The notes under the pieces: generated by a model
Database searches by the model: none
Seen by the model: only the letters and a program-made list of their open reading frames with translations
What the model was told of the DNA's origin: nothing
Assembly (NCBI GenBank): GCA_050951365.1
Contig: JBMNIX010000009.1
Span: forward strand, 124,001-188,000
Reading direction: 5' to 3'
DNA: 64,000 bases
Origin: JAAYHG01 sp012735455
Lineage (GTDB): Bacteria; Bacillota; DTU030; DUMP01
Shown: positions 1 through 8,410 of the stretch, in pieces
Position numbering within the stretch: position 1 is the stretch's first letter
How the letters are laid out: each line of letters begins with the position of its first letter
Translations under genes and position numbers: made by a program

Positions 1-1059
1 GGTAACAATTGCTGTCCTAATCTCTTCCATAAGCTGAATCAAGAAATAAAGGTTGTGGTAAGTGGTCAGTCGAATTCCTAACACCTCATTCGCCTTAATC
101 AGGTGGCGAATGTACGCCCGGGTATAATTGCGACAAACGTAGCAGTCACAATCAGGATCAAGGGGCGCAAAATCGCGGGCGTAGGTAGCATTTCTAACGA
201 CTAGTTTGCCGTCCCGAGTAAAAACTGTACCATTTCGTGCAATCCGAGTCGGCAGGACGCAGTCAAACATATCTACTCCTCGCTGTACACCTTCCCATAG
301 GCAGTCAGGACTACCTACTCCCATGAGGTAACGGGGCTTGTTGGTCGGTAATTGTGGCTCCAACAGTTCTAAGATCTCATACATTTTATCCTTAGGCTCA
401 CCCACGCTCAGACCACCAATAGCGTATCCCGAAAAATCTAGGTCTACTATTTGCTCTAGACTCCTCAGCCTTAAGTCCGGAAAAGTGCTCCCTTGGACAA
501 TGCCGAACTGGGCTTGATCTTCCCGTGAATGGGCCTCTCGCGCCTGCTTGGCCCAACGCGTGGTTCGCTCAACAGCTTCAGCTGCTTCTTTATAGCTAGC
601 AGGATATGGTACGCACTCATCTAGAACCATGGCAATGTCTGAACCCAGCAATTCCTGAACCTTTACTGCAATTGCTGGTGTAAAATTGTGCTCTGATCCG
701 TCAATATGCGAACGGAAAATAACCCCGTCGGAGGTAAGTCGGCGCAGCCCGCCTAAACTAAAGACCTGAAACCCACCACTATCTGTGAGAATAGGACGTT
801 CCCAGTGCATAAAAGCGTGCAAGCCACCAGCAGCAGAAATCAAATCAGCCCCGGGGCGTAAGTACAAGTGGTAGGTATTGCTAAGGATAATCTCTGCCCC
901 TAATTCAGTCAGTTCCTCAGGGGTCATGGTCTTGACTGTAGCCTGTGTTCCTACGGGCATAAACACCGGAGTCTCTACTCTTCCATGCGCAGTTACGAAG
1001 GTACCTCGGCGTGCCCGAGTCTCACTGCTCTTTGCCCTGAGTTTGAATCCAAGTCGCAT
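1..1059 (-). CDS. tgt: tRNA-guanine transglycosylase (3' end outside window)
   Basis: Exchanges guanine for preQ1 at wobble position 34 of GUN-anticodon tRNAs in queuosine synthesis. The gene starts at an ATG at 1059 behind AAGGAG seven bases upstream and is still open at base 1, so about 353 residues are visible of the usual 370-380. Seen directly are DSGGFQ at residues 93-98, a VDMFDCVLPTR segment that fits the catalytic aspartate region, and near the end a CxCxxC followed by a histidine in HNLYF, the usual zinc-binding set. It begins 15 bases after queA, the next enzyme of the same pathway, so the two are surely co-transcribed. Confidence 0.96.
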   Translation of the reverse strand, partial: MRLGFKLRAKSSETRARRGTFVTAHGRVETPVFMPVGTQATVKTMTPEELTELGAEIILSNTYHLYLRPGADLISAAGGLHAFMHWERPILTDSGGFQVFSLGGLRRLTSDGVIFRSHIDGSEHNFTPAIAVKVQELLGSDIAMVLDECVPYPASYKEAAEAVERTTRWAKQAREAHSREDQAQFGIVQGSTFPDLRLRSLEQIVDLDFSGYAIGGLSVGEPKDKMYEILELLEPQLPTNKPRYLMGVGSPDCLWEGVQRGVDMFDCVLPTRIARNGTVFTRDGKLVVRNATYARDFAPLDPDCDCYVCRNYTRAYIRHLIKANEVLGIRLTTYHNLYFLIQLMEEIRTAIVT

Positions 1060-1073
1060 GAATCTTCTCCTTC

Positions 1074-2102
1074 TTAAATGATCAGCATGGCGTCTCCGAA
1101 GCTAAAAAACCGGTAACGTTCTTGTACCGCCGCTTGATAAGCGCGGAGGATATTCTCACGACCAGCTAGGGCCGATACCAACATAAGCAGAGTGGATTTA
1201 GGCAGATGAAAGTTTGTGACCATGCCGTCTACAATTCTGAACTGAAATCCAGGGTAAATAAAAAGTCTAGTCCATGCTGCTCCAGGCTGCAGATGCCCGC
1301 TTGCTCCTGCCGACTCCAGGGTGCGTACCACGGTGGTTCCCACCGCTACCACCCTTTGTCCTTCGGCCTTGGCAGCGTTGATTCTAGCTGCCACCTCCGG
1401 GCTAACGTGAAAAAACTCCTCATGCATGTGGTGCTTCTCGATTACCTCTTCGCGGACGGGACGGAAGGTGCCTAGCCCCACATGGAGGGTAATGTAGAGT
1501 ATCTCGGTTCCGCCTTGCTTGATCTTGTCCAGGAGTTCTGGCGTAAAGTGCAACCCCGCCGTAGGAGCAGCAGCTGATCCTATGTGACGAGCGTAAACCG
1601 TCTGGTACCTATTTTGATCTTTCAGCTCCGTATGAATGTACGGCGGCAAGGGCATCTGTCCGATCTGGCTCAGTATCGTCAGAAAGTCATCTCCCGTGCG
1701 GTTGAAGGAAATCACCCTGCCACCTTCCGGCGTACGCCTAAGTACACGGCCAATGAGCTTCTCACCGCCAAAGACTAGTACCTGGCCCTCTGGGCAACGC
1801 CGACCAGGTTTGACCAGCGTTTCCCACTGCCCGTCTGCCAATTCTCTTAAGAGTAAAACCTCCACCTTTCCTTCCGTCTCCAACCTGCGTCCGTAAAGGC
1901 GTGCCGGTAGTACCCGAGTGTCATTAAGAACGAGAACATCACCCGGTTTAAGATACGTCGGCAAATCCCGAAAGGAACGATGTTCCAGCGTCCCTGTTTC
2001 CCGGTTCAAAACCAGCAGGCGACTCTCGTCTCGCTGATCAAGTGGGGTCTGGGCTATGAGCTCTTCCGGAAGCTCGTACGAAAAGTCCTCCAGTCGCAAC
2101 AA
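1074..2102 (-). CDS. queA: S-adenosylmethionine:tRNA ribosyltransferase-isomerase QueA
   Basis: Transfers the ribosyl group of SAM to preQ1 in tRNA to make epoxyqueuosine. The 342-residue length is normal for the family, and the N-terminus (FSYELPEELIAQTPL) and the middle HIGSAAAPTAGLHFT block are hallmark QueA sequence. The start is a TTG at 2102, the first of two consecutive TTG codons, five bases after AAGGAG. It lies between the SpoIID-like gene (21 bases upstream) and tgt, a common arrangement in spore-forming Firmicutes. No preQ1 riboswitch is visible near it, so expression probably follows the upstream operon. Confidence 0.96.
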   Translation of the reverse strand: MLRLEDFSYELPEELIAQTPLDQRDESRLLVLNRETGTLEHRSFRDLPTYLKPGDVLVLNDTRVLPARLYGRRLETEGKVEVLLLRELADGQWETLVKPGRRCPEGQVLVFGGEKLIGRVLRRTPEGGRVISFNRTGDDFLTILSQIGQMPLPPYIHTELKDQNRYQTVYARHIGSAAAPTAGLHFTPELLDKIKQGGTEILYITLHVGLGTFRPVREEVIEKHHMHEEFFHVSPEVAARINAAKAEGQRVVAVGTTVVRTLESAGASGHLQPGAAWTRLFIYPGFQFRIVDGMVTNFHLPKSTLLMLVSALAGRENILRAYQAAVQERYRFFSFGDAMLII

Positions 2103-2123
2103 GACCGCTCCTTACCCTGCAAA

Positions 2124-3590
2124 CTAGTATGGTTCTATTGTAACCCCAGTATAGTAGTGCATCAAAATCTGACGGAAAAAGTTTTCGTCACTGCCAGGTG
2201 CTGTTTCCGCTAGGCCCTTAGCACCCCACTGAGACATCCCCACACCGTGACCATAGCCTCTGCCGCGAAAGACAATATGGTCATCCTGCTCACCACGGCT
2301 GCCCACACCACGTCCACCGCCTCTAACCTTAACAAAGGTCACCCCGGCCGAAGTAGCCACTGCAGAGCCACTCGGCACCACCTGTACAGCTTGTCCCCGC
2401 GCTCCCTGAACCACAACCGCAGTCGTCAGGTCTTCAACCATCGAGATATCACTAACGGCCGGGATATCGCTGGCCAACACAACCTCTACCCAGGTACTTT
2501 TCATCCTATTGGCCCCCACCGCTAGCCGTAGTCTGTTGGCGCTCACCACTTCGCTGCCGCTGCTGCCTCTTACCAAGAAATTGATGGTTCTGCCTGAGGA
2601 AGACCAGTCCACAGGTTCTACTGTTTCCACCCTACCCACTGCTATACCAGCAGCAGCCAAGAGCTCACTCAGCTCATCTCGGGAAAAGCTTATCTCCCAG
2701 CCGGTATACGGACTGCTAAGCAAGTCCGCGGTGTCCTCAACAGCCTGTAGGTAAGGACGCTCACTACCCCATACCGCTCCTGCAGATTCTGTGTAGCCGC
2801 CAGAGCTGGCATGATAATAAACATCAATTAATTCATCATCGTACTTAAGCACAAGCCCGGCTGTCTCTTCCACCGCCGAATCCGTGGCTGCTGTCTCGAC
2901 ATCAGCTCCGCCGTAGACCTGGCAATGCGTTTGGGAACAGAGATCATAGTTTTCCCTACTGTGGCGGCCTACGTTACGGTAGGCAAAGGTACGCGCAGTC
3001 ACAGCCTGCGCCTTGAGAGCTTCCCTTGGCCACCCAGGTGACATCTCCAGGGGCACAACACCACGCAGGTAGTCCTCGACACCAACCACGTTTACGACTA
3101 TTAGGCCATCACTGGCGGCCCATACCTCAAACTGGCCACGGTATCCCCTGCCATCCACACGAAGAAGGTTCGCCCTTGTTTCTTCCAGGGGAACCACCCG
3201 GACTCCAGAAACACACTTGCCATCGGGGAGAAGCACATTCCCTGAATCCTGGAAAAATACAACTTGGGCCTTACCCGAATAAGTTGCCAACTGCTCACCA
3301 GATTCAACATCTAGTAGCCCAAGCCCGGCATCAGCACTAACTAGCACAGGTTTCGGTGTAGCCAAAATATGTACTCTAATGTTTCCCACCGGGCAAGCTG
3401 CTGCCGGTGCTTCTAGTCCAAAGACAAACAAAGCAAGTAGTAAGGCCAAACCCAACAAGATCCGCGCAAAACACAAGAACCCTGGCCTCCCGACCGGAGA
3501 CGCCGCCGAGTGCCTAATTCGGAATACTCCCTGGTACTCTAGTCCTTTTGCCTCTCTCTTTCGAAAGACATCCATGACAACACCCTTCAC
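2124..3590 (-). CDS. SpoIID/LytB-domain protein
   Basis: A SpoIID/LytB family protein of about 488 residues. In the family, SpoIID is a membrane-anchored lytic transglycosylase that remodels peptidoglycan during engulfment. After a short basic N-terminus there is one strong membrane segment (about residues 40-62, ending in AAAC), then a poorly conserved region, then the SpoIID core with EDYLRGVVPLEMS, AVTARTFAYRN, HASSGGYTES and, at the C-terminus, GYGHGVGMSQWGAKG. The start is taken at a GTG at 3590, ten bases after GGGAGG; an ATG at 3575 is possible. It sits next to queA rather than in a spoIIR/spoIIID context, so it may be a paralogue and not SpoIID itself. Confidence 0.85.
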   Translation of the reverse strand: MKGVVMDVFRKREAKGLEYQGVFRIRHSAASPVGRPGFLCFARILLGLALLLALFVFGLEAPAAACPVGNIRVHILATPKPVLVSADAGLGLLDVESGEQLATYSGKAQVVFFQDSGNVLLPDGKCVSGVRVVPLEETRANLLRVDGRGYRGQFEVWAASDGLIVVNVVGVEDYLRGVVPLEMSPGWPREALKAQAVTARTFAYRNVGRHSRENYDLCSQTHCQVYGGADVETAATDSAVEETAGLVLKYDDELIDVYYHASSGGYTESAGAVWGSERPYLQAVEDTADLLSSPYTGWEISFSRDELSELLAAAGIAVGRVETVEPVDWSSSGRTINFLVRGSSGSEVVSANRLRLAVGANRMKSTWVEVVLASDIPAVSDISMVEDLTTAVVVQGARGQAVQVVPSGSAVATSAGVTFVKVRGGGRGVGSRGEQDDHIVFRGRGYGHGVGMSQWGAKGLAETAPGSDENFFRQILMHYYTGVTIEPY

Positions 3591-3630
3591 CAGATAGAAT
3601 CCTCCCAACAGCAAGAATAAAAATCACCCT

Positions 3631-3692
3631 AGCCTGCCCGCGTACCGAGTGACCGTCTACCGACACCGCACTCGGTACGTACAGCACAGGCT
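3631..3692 (-). terminator. long hairpin between sigI and the SpoIID-like gene
   Basis: On the minus strand an 11-bp perfect stem (CGTACCGAGTG with CACTCGGTACG, 3641-3651 with 3669-3679) is enclosed by an outer CAGGCT/AGCCTG pairing (3631-3636 with 3687-3692). It is followed about eight bases later by a run of five T. The position just after sigI fits a terminator or attenuator, but the T-run is offset, so efficiency is uncertain. Confidence 0.5.
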
Positions 3693-3732
3693 ACGTCAGG
3701 ATGATCTCGCTCCCCAAAACCGATTCTTGCTC

Positions 3733-4434
3733 TCACGCGAAATACTCACGCAGATAATTAAAGTCACCACTCAAAACCAAGAGTACGGCTAGAATATACT
3801 TCCGCTGCCGTTCCAAGGTCTTGCGACTTACTCCAATTTCCGCAGCTATTTCGCTCAATGGTAATGAACCACGTTTGCGTAACGCAGCAAGCCAATCAGG
3901 CCTTGCAGCAACTTTTCTTGCCACCTCAATGGCGCGCCGACGAGCATCGCGGTGTCGCGGACAAGATGCTGCCACATCACTAAGCCCAATCCCATACTTG
4001 GATAGGCAACGGCTAAAAGCCAGGATCTCCTCTCTCCGCTCCAGCTCTTCCTCCCGCGCCGGGGCAAAGCTTTCTTGAAGCTGCTCAATTAACTGACTCT
4101 CGCTTATTTCATCGGCGTTGCTCGCCGCTGCGAGAACGGTAAGCGGAATTTCCTTCTGCCGTCGCTTCTCGTGCCGGTAAAAGTCAAGTAAACGGCGTTT
4201 GATAACTAGTTCTGAGAACTTGAGAAAAGAGTTTCCTCGCCGTTCGTTATACGCATCAATGGCCTCATTAAACGCCAAGAGGCCAATGCTAACCTCATCG
4301 TCCTCACCCAAGCGAATGAACCGACCAGAGACCTTGGCTGCTGTGGCCAGGATAAAGGGCGTATAATCCTGGATGAGCCTTTCACGTGCCTCCGGAGCCC
4401 CTCTCTTTGCTAGTGCGAGAAGGTCCTCCTTCAT
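3733..4434 (-). CDS. sigI: RNA polymerase sigma factor SigI
   Basis: An alternative sigma-70-type factor of the SigI group, 233 residues. The sigma region 2 signature is visible as SIGLLAFNEAIDAYNERRGNSF followed by FSELVIKRRLLDFYRHEKRR, the order typical of SigI (this string runs from about residue 49 to 93). The C-terminal part contains a helix-turn-helix-like segment around LSEIAAEIGVSRKTLERQRKYI. In Bacillus and Clostridium SigI responds to heat or polysaccharide and is normally held by the anti-sigma factor RsgI encoded next door. No RsgI-like gene is present here: the downstream neighbour is the SpoIID-like gene and the upstream one a DUF2905 gene. Its control must therefore be encoded elsewhere or be different. 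Confidence 0.88.
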   Translation of the reverse strand: MKEDLLALAKRGAPEARERLIQDYTPFILATAAKVSGRFIRLGEDDEVSIGLLAFNEAIDAYNERRGNSFLKFSELVIKRRLLDFYRHEKRRQKEIPLTVLAAASNADEISESQLIEQLQESFAPAREEELERREEILAFSRCLSKYGIGLSDVAASCPRHRDARRRAIEVARKVAARPDWLAALRKRGSLPLSEIAAEIGVSRKTLERQRKYILAVLLVLSGDFNYLREYFA

Positions 4435-4470
4435 GGCTGGTTTTCACCACTCCCGTTTTTTCGTCGTTTC

Positions 4471-4698
4471 TTAGCGCCACCGACGTATCATGTTCAGGAT
4501 TAGGGTAAGAATCAGGCTCAGTACTAAACCACTGGCCAAAGGGAAATAGAAAGTAAAGTTCTCGCGTTGGATCAGTATGTCGCCAGGCAAACGTCCCAAA
4601 TGTAGGACCCGCCCAAAAAAGGCTAAAATGATCCCCAACGCAAAAAGGAAACCGCCCAATCCCATAAGAATCTTCCCTAATCCTTCCCAACCCGGCAC
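4471..4698 (-). CDS. DUF2905 small membrane protein
   Basis: A 75-residue protein with two predicted membrane helices (about residues 9-29 and 46-69) separated by a conserved GRLPGDILIQREN turn, the signature of the DUF2905 family. The function is unknown. In many Firmicutes this gene follows ruvB, as it does here, only five bases after it, so it is part of the ruvCAB transcript. It starts at GTG behind GGGGGTGA. Confidence 0.9.
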   Translation of the reverse strand: MPGWEGLGKILMGLGGFLFALGIILAFFGRVLHLGRLPGDILIQRENFTFYFPLASGLVLSLILTLILNMIRRWR

Positions 4699-4703
4699 CT
4701 ATT

Positions 4704-5732
4704 TCACCCCCTTTCCGTAAACAAAAGCTCACCCTGCCCTGGGAATGGCAGATTAAGGTGCTCATACGCGAGTGGGGTTACGATTCTGCCTCTTGGTGTA
4801 CGCTGCAGAAGTCCCTGTTGCAAAAGATATGGTTCGTATACCTCCTCAATCGTACCAGCATCTTCGCTAAGCGTGGCCGCTAATGTCTCAAGTCCCACCG
4901 GACCACCACTGAACTTTTGAATCAACGCCAGTAAGAGCTCACGGTCAGTCTTATCAAGGCCCAGGGGGTCCACCTCCAAACGCGTCAAAGCCATCCGCGC
5001 AGTCTCCAAGGATATCTTGTTTTCACCTTTAACCTGCGCAAAGTCCCGAACCCGTTTCAGGAGACGGTTCGCTATACGTGGTGTCCCCCGCGAACGTTTG
5101 GCCACTTCAAGGGCTGATTCCTCTATCAGGTCCACACCAAGAATTTTAGCTGATCGGTGTAGAATGCTAGCCAAAGCTTTGGCATCATAGTACTCTAATC
5201 GCGATACTACACCAAATCGATCACGCAGTGGCGCAGACAACAACCCGATACGGGTAGTAGCCCCAACCAAGGTAAAGCGTGCCAGATCTAAACGCAAAGA
5301 GCGAGCACTTGGTCCCTTGCCCACGACAATATCTAAGGCAAAGTCTTCCATGGCTGGGTAGAGAATCTCCTCTACACTATGACTGAGGCGATGAATTTCA
5401 TCGATAAATAAGACATCCCCAGTCCCCAATCCGGTGAGTAACGCGGCTAGATCACCCGGCCTTTCTATTGCCGGACCAGATGTTATATGGATGTTTACCC
5501 CCAGTTCCCTGGCGATTATGCGCGCTAACGTTGTCTTACCTAGGCCAGGAGGACCGTAGAGCAAGACGTGATCCAGGGTTTCCTTGCGTAACAGTGCCGC
5601 TCTAATAAAAACCTCCAGGTTAGCCTTAACCTTGTCTTGACCGGTAAAATCAGCCAAGCGCTGCGGTCGTATGGTTGCTTCTAACTCAGAATCGCCAGGA
5701 AGTATTTCTCCAGCAATTATTCTTTCTTTCAT
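4704..5732 (-). CDS. ruvB: Holliday junction branch-migration helicase RuvB
   Basis: The hexameric AAA+ motor that, with RuvA, drives branch migration of Holliday junctions. It is 342 residues long, as usual. The Walker A motif GPPGLGKT lies at residues 60-67 and Walker B with DEIH at 111-114; the sensor GATTR is seen further on. The C-terminal winged-helix region carries GLETLAATLSEDAGTIEE. It follows ruvA by four bases and continues into the DUF2905 gene. Confidence 0.98.
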   Translation of the reverse strand: MKERIIAGEILPGDSELEATIRPQRLADFTGQDKVKANLEVFIRAALLRKETLDHVLLYGPPGLGKTTLARIIARELGVNIHITSGPAIERPGDLAALLTGLGTGDVLFIDEIHRLSHSVEEILYPAMEDFALDIVVGKGPSARSLRLDLARFTLVGATTRIGLLSAPLRDRFGVVSRLEYYDAKALASILHRSAKILGVDLIEESALEVAKRSRGTPRIANRLLKRVRDFAQVKGENKISLETARMALTRLEVDPLGLDKTDRELLLALIQKFSGGPVGLETLAATLSEDAGTIEEVYEPYLLQQGLLQRTPRGRIVTPLAYEHLNLPFPGQGELLFTERG

Positions 5733-5736
5733 ACCG

Positions 5737-6315
5737 CTACCTCTTCCGCAAGACTTCTAGCGCCGCGCGTACCCTTGCCCCAACGTCACCGGATTCCTCC
5801 ACTTTGGTAAGCGCACTGGCCACTTCATCGCGTGAATAACCAAGTTGTAAAAGCGCCTGAACCGCAAGATCCTCCTCTAACATCCCTGTGGCAGGAGACA
5901 TCTCCGGCAGATCAATCATCAGTTTTTCTTTCAGTTCAAGAATGACTCTTTGGGCCATCTTTTTTCCAATTCCGCTAATCTTCCGCAAGGAAGTTGCATC
6001 ACCCGAACATATAATCTGTGCTAAGTCCAAAGCATTAAAGGCTGAAAGAGCGGCTAAGGCGGTTCGTGTACCGATACCTTCTACACCTAGCAAAGCAAGA
6101 AAAATATCGCGCTCATAGGGTGTGCCAAAGCCAAACAATATCAAGGCATCCTCACGCACATGGAGGTACGTATACACCTGGGCTTCCTGCCCTACCCCGG
6201 GAAGCTCGCGAGCTGTGCTGTCAGAAACCTGAAGCATGAAACCAACCCCACCTATCTCTAAGACGACCCAGCCGGGGGTTTTGTTCACTATAGTGCCCCG
6301 AAGAAACTCAAACAC
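5737..6315 (-). CDS. ruvA: Holliday junction DNA-binding subunit RuvA
   Basis: Binds the four-way junction and loads RuvB. The true start is most likely the GTG at 6315 (sequence begins VFEFLRGTIV, read as Met), eight bases after a GGGGGG ribosome binding site; longer in-frame extensions run back into ruvC and are not needed. This gives 192 residues, close to the family norm of about 200. The OB-fold start (GWVVLEIGGVGFMLQV), the helix-hairpin-helix motifs (GVEGIGTRTALAALS and ISGIGKKMAQRVILELK) and the C-terminal RuvB-binding domain are all present. The start overlaps the end of ruvC by eight bases. Confidence 0.96.
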   Translation of the reverse strand: MFEFLRGTIVNKTPGWVVLEIGGVGFMLQVSDSTARELPGVGQEAQVYTYLHVREDALILFGFGTPYERDIFLALLGVEGIGTRTALAALSAFNALDLAQIICSGDATSLRKISGIGKKMAQRVILELKEKLMIDLPEMSPATGMLEEDLAVQALLQLGYSRDEVASALTKVEESGDVGARVRAALEVLRKR

Positions 6316-6814
6316 AGCTTGCACCCCCCTGCATACTTCGCGCATGAAATTGTGCAACTTGCGCATGACAAACCGCCAACGCCAGCGCATCAGCAGCATC
6401 ATCTGGTTGCGGCAAAACAGGGAGACGAAGCATTAGGCGAAGCATCTCCTGTACCTGCCTTTTCTCCGCTCTTCCGTGCCCGACCACAGCTTGTTTCACC
6501 TGGGACGGTGTATACTCAACCACACGGAGTCCTCGCTGGGCAGCAGCTAGAAGAACAATACCCCGTGCTTGTGCCACGGTGATAGCAGTGCGTATGTTCT
6601 TATTGAAAAAGAGCTCTTCTACAGCCATTGCATCTGGTTTGCTTTCCAAAATCCTTTCTAATCCATGATGCAGCATGAGAAGACGCTCTGCAGCAGCCAT
6701 GTCCTTAGGTGTTTCCAAGCAGCCGTAGGTAACCACTGTGCTATGGCCATTCTTCTGCTCTACCAGGGCATAGCCGAGGCGTGCTATCCCGGGATCCACT
6801 CCACAGACTAACAT
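6308..6814 (-). CDS. ruvC: Holliday junction resolvase RuvC
   Basis: The endonuclease that cuts Holliday junctions symmetrically. It is 168 residues, matching the family. Catalytic acidic residues are visible at D7 (CGVDPGIA), E66/E67 (VEELFF) and D138/D139/D142 (PDDAADALA). A GGGGGGAGG ribosome binding site precedes the ATG. It heads the ruvCAB-DUF2905-sigI gene run. Confidence 0.97.
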   Translation of the reverse strand: MLVCGVDPGIARLGYALVEQKNGHSTVVTYGCLETPKDMAAAERLLMLHHGLERILESKPDAMAVEELFFNKNIRTAITVAQARGIVLLAAAQRGLRVVEYTPSQVKQAVVGHGRAEKRQVQEMLRLMLRLPVLPQPDDAADALALAVCHAQVAQFHARSMQGGASCV

Positions 6815-6891
6815 CTCTTCTCCTCCCCCCTATAACTTCTACAACCGGTCCTGAAACCCTTTTTTCGGTAAATCTGGAGGAGCCTGCAGAC

Positions 6892-6924
6892 AAGAAAACT
6901 GAGGGCCTAGTTCATTAGGCCCTC
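6892..6924 (-). terminator. terminator of the BofC-like gene
   Basis: The minus strand reads GAGGGCCTA, a short loop, TAGGCCCTC, then AGTTTTCTT. The hairpin contains the stop codon of the BofC-like gene in its loop-proximal part, so coding and termination signals are merged. Confidence 0.75.
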
Positions 6925-7443
6925 TAAGATCTGCAACAGCTCCTCTTCTCTTACTACTCTGATTCCGACCCTTAAATCCTCCACGGCTTCTTCCGGTAGG
7001 CCACGGGTAAAAATACCCGTCCGTTCCTTGATTTTGTTGCCGGAGCCAGGTAGACCATAAAAAACAACTACCTCGTCGTCATCAAGACCCACATAGAGGT
7101 TTTCCTGGCAAACGGGACATAGCTCCTCACGTCTAGAACGGAGTCGTCCTTCACCGTCGGAGACACTTATCTCCCACCCTGGGTAAAGCTTCCTCAATAG
7201 CTCTAGGTCAGGTTCTCCCTCCACCTCCGGGAGTTCCTTCGGTGCGCTAACCAAGTGACCGCAGCTGTAAATCACCTCTTCCACCAGGTGAGTAACAGCC
7301 CTTGCTGTAACACGAGGCTCTTGCGGAGAAGGAGACGGTTCATTTCTACCACCTAACACCCTAAAACCTATAAATGAAAGCAGAATAGTCAGCCCAAGAA
7401 TTGCCAGAACACTGGGCCAGGACAGTCCCTTTTTTAGTCCCAT
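6907..7443 (-). CDS. BofC C-terminal-domain-like membrane-anchored protein
   Basis: A 178-residue protein with an N-terminal membrane anchor (about residues 8-28) and an exported domain. The C-terminal half contains CPVCQENLYVGLDDDEVVVF followed by YGLPG, resembling the C-terminal domain of BofC, the forespore protein that checks SpoIVB signalling in pro-sigma-K processing. The start is the ATG at 7443, six bases after AAGGAGG; an ATG at 7449 abuts that site and is too close. The CxxC pair is unusual for BofC and could bind metal or form a disulfide. The assignment is by short motif only, so another sporulation membrane protein is possible. Confidence 0.6.
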   Translation of the reverse strand: MGLKKGLSWPSVLAILGLTILLSFIGFRVLGGRNEPSPSPQEPRVTARAVTHLVEEVIYSCGHLVSAPKELPEVEGEPDLELLRKLYPGWEISVSDGEGRLRSRREELCPVCQENLYVGLDDDEVVVFYGLPGSGNKIKERTGIFTRGLPEEAVEDLRVGIRVVREEELLQILEGLMN

Positions 7444-7504
7444 GAACATCCTCCTTAGAGACGAACTATTTATCATCATCTCCGGAGTTCGCCCCATATA
7501 TACC

Positions 7505-7530
7505 AAAAAGTGGGCGTTTACGCGCCCACT
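7505..7530 (-). terminator. terminator of yebC
   Basis: On the minus strand AGTGGGCG and CGCCCACT form a perfect 8-bp stem with a six-base loop, followed directly by TTTTT, ten bases after the yebC stop. Confidence 0.88.
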
Positions 7531-7540
7531 TAGATTCAGA

Positions 7541-8299
7541 TCAATTCTCAAATGCAGCCATGATCTCATCCGGAATATCAAAATTGGAATAGACGTTTTG
7601 CACGTCGTCATGGTCTTCCAAAGCATCCATAAGCTTGAGTAACTTCTCAGCATCATTGGGATCTGTCACTTCTACTGTGTTCTGGGGGATCCGAGCTATT
7701 TCCGCCGAAGCGAAAACATAACCTTGCCCCTCCATGGCCTCCTTCACTGTCTGGAAATCTGCAGGGGTAGTTAGAATCTGTATGGTATCTTCATCTTCCT
7801 TAACATCTTCTGCACCAGCCTCTAGAGCTTCCAGCATAATTTCATCCACACTCTTGGTAAGTTCTGAAAGGCTTAATACAAGGCTGCCCTTTTGATCAAA
7901 CATCCAAGCAACACAGCCCGTCTCACCTAAGTTACCGCCGTGGCGAGAAAAAAGGTATCGAATCTCTGAAGCAGTACGATTCCGATTATCTGTGAGTATC
8001 TCAAGCATAACGGCTACTCCTGCTGGACCGTAACCTTCGTACAAAAACTCCTCATAGTTGGCGCCCTCTTGTGATCCACTGGCACGGGCAATGGCGCGCA
8101 TAATGTTATCATTAGGCATGTTGGCTGCTCGGGCCTTGTCCATAACGATCTTCAACCGGAAGTTTACGTTAGGGTCAGGACCACCGTTACGCACAGCAAC
8201 CATAAGCTCCCGTCCGATCCGAGTAAAGATCTTCCCTTTGGCAGCGTCTGCCTTAGCCTTCTTGTGCTTAATATTAGCCCACTTAGAATGTCCGGCCAT
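7541..8299 (-). CDS. yebC: YebC/PmpR family protein
   Basis: A YebC/TACO1 family protein, 252 residues from the ATG at 8299, which opens MAGHSKWANIKHKKAKAD, the family hallmark. Members have been described as transcriptional regulators and, more recently, as translation factors that relieve ribosome stalling at proline stretches. The GRELMVAVRNGG block and the GYGPAGVAVMLEILTDNRNR block are conserved. A GGGGTG ribosome binding site lies six bases upstream, and an in-frame extension to 8341 is not needed. In many bacteria yebC lies next to ruvC, as it nearly does here. Confidence 0.95.
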   Translation of the reverse strand: MAGHSKWANIKHKKAKADAAKGKIFTRIGRELMVAVRNGGPDPNVNFRLKIVMDKARAANMPNDNIMRAIARASGSQEGANYEEFLYEGYGPAGVAVMLEILTDNRNRTASEIRYLFSRHGGNLGETGCVAWMFDQKGSLVLSLSELTKSVDEIMLEALEAGAEDVKEDEDTIQILTTPADFQTVKEAMEGQGYVFASAEIARIPQNTVEVTDPNDAEKLLKLMDALEDHDDVQNVYSNFDIPDEIMAAFEN

Positions 8300-8410
8300 A
8301 CTTTCACCCCATTTGTACGCGCGTGCGGACATCTCACGCACTGCTTCTAGAATCTCCTCTCACGGAGCCATTCTATCATATGCACCCCGGCTTTGAAAAG
8401 ATAAGGCCGG

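Noticed and set aside
1060..2123. preQ1 riboswitch for the queA-tgt genes
   Set aside because: The intergenic gaps (15 and 21 bases) are too short and no aptamer is visible.
6895..7656. Longer BofC-like protein starting at 7656
   Set aside because: The extension runs through the yebC terminator and into yebC; the ATG at 7443 has an ideal site.
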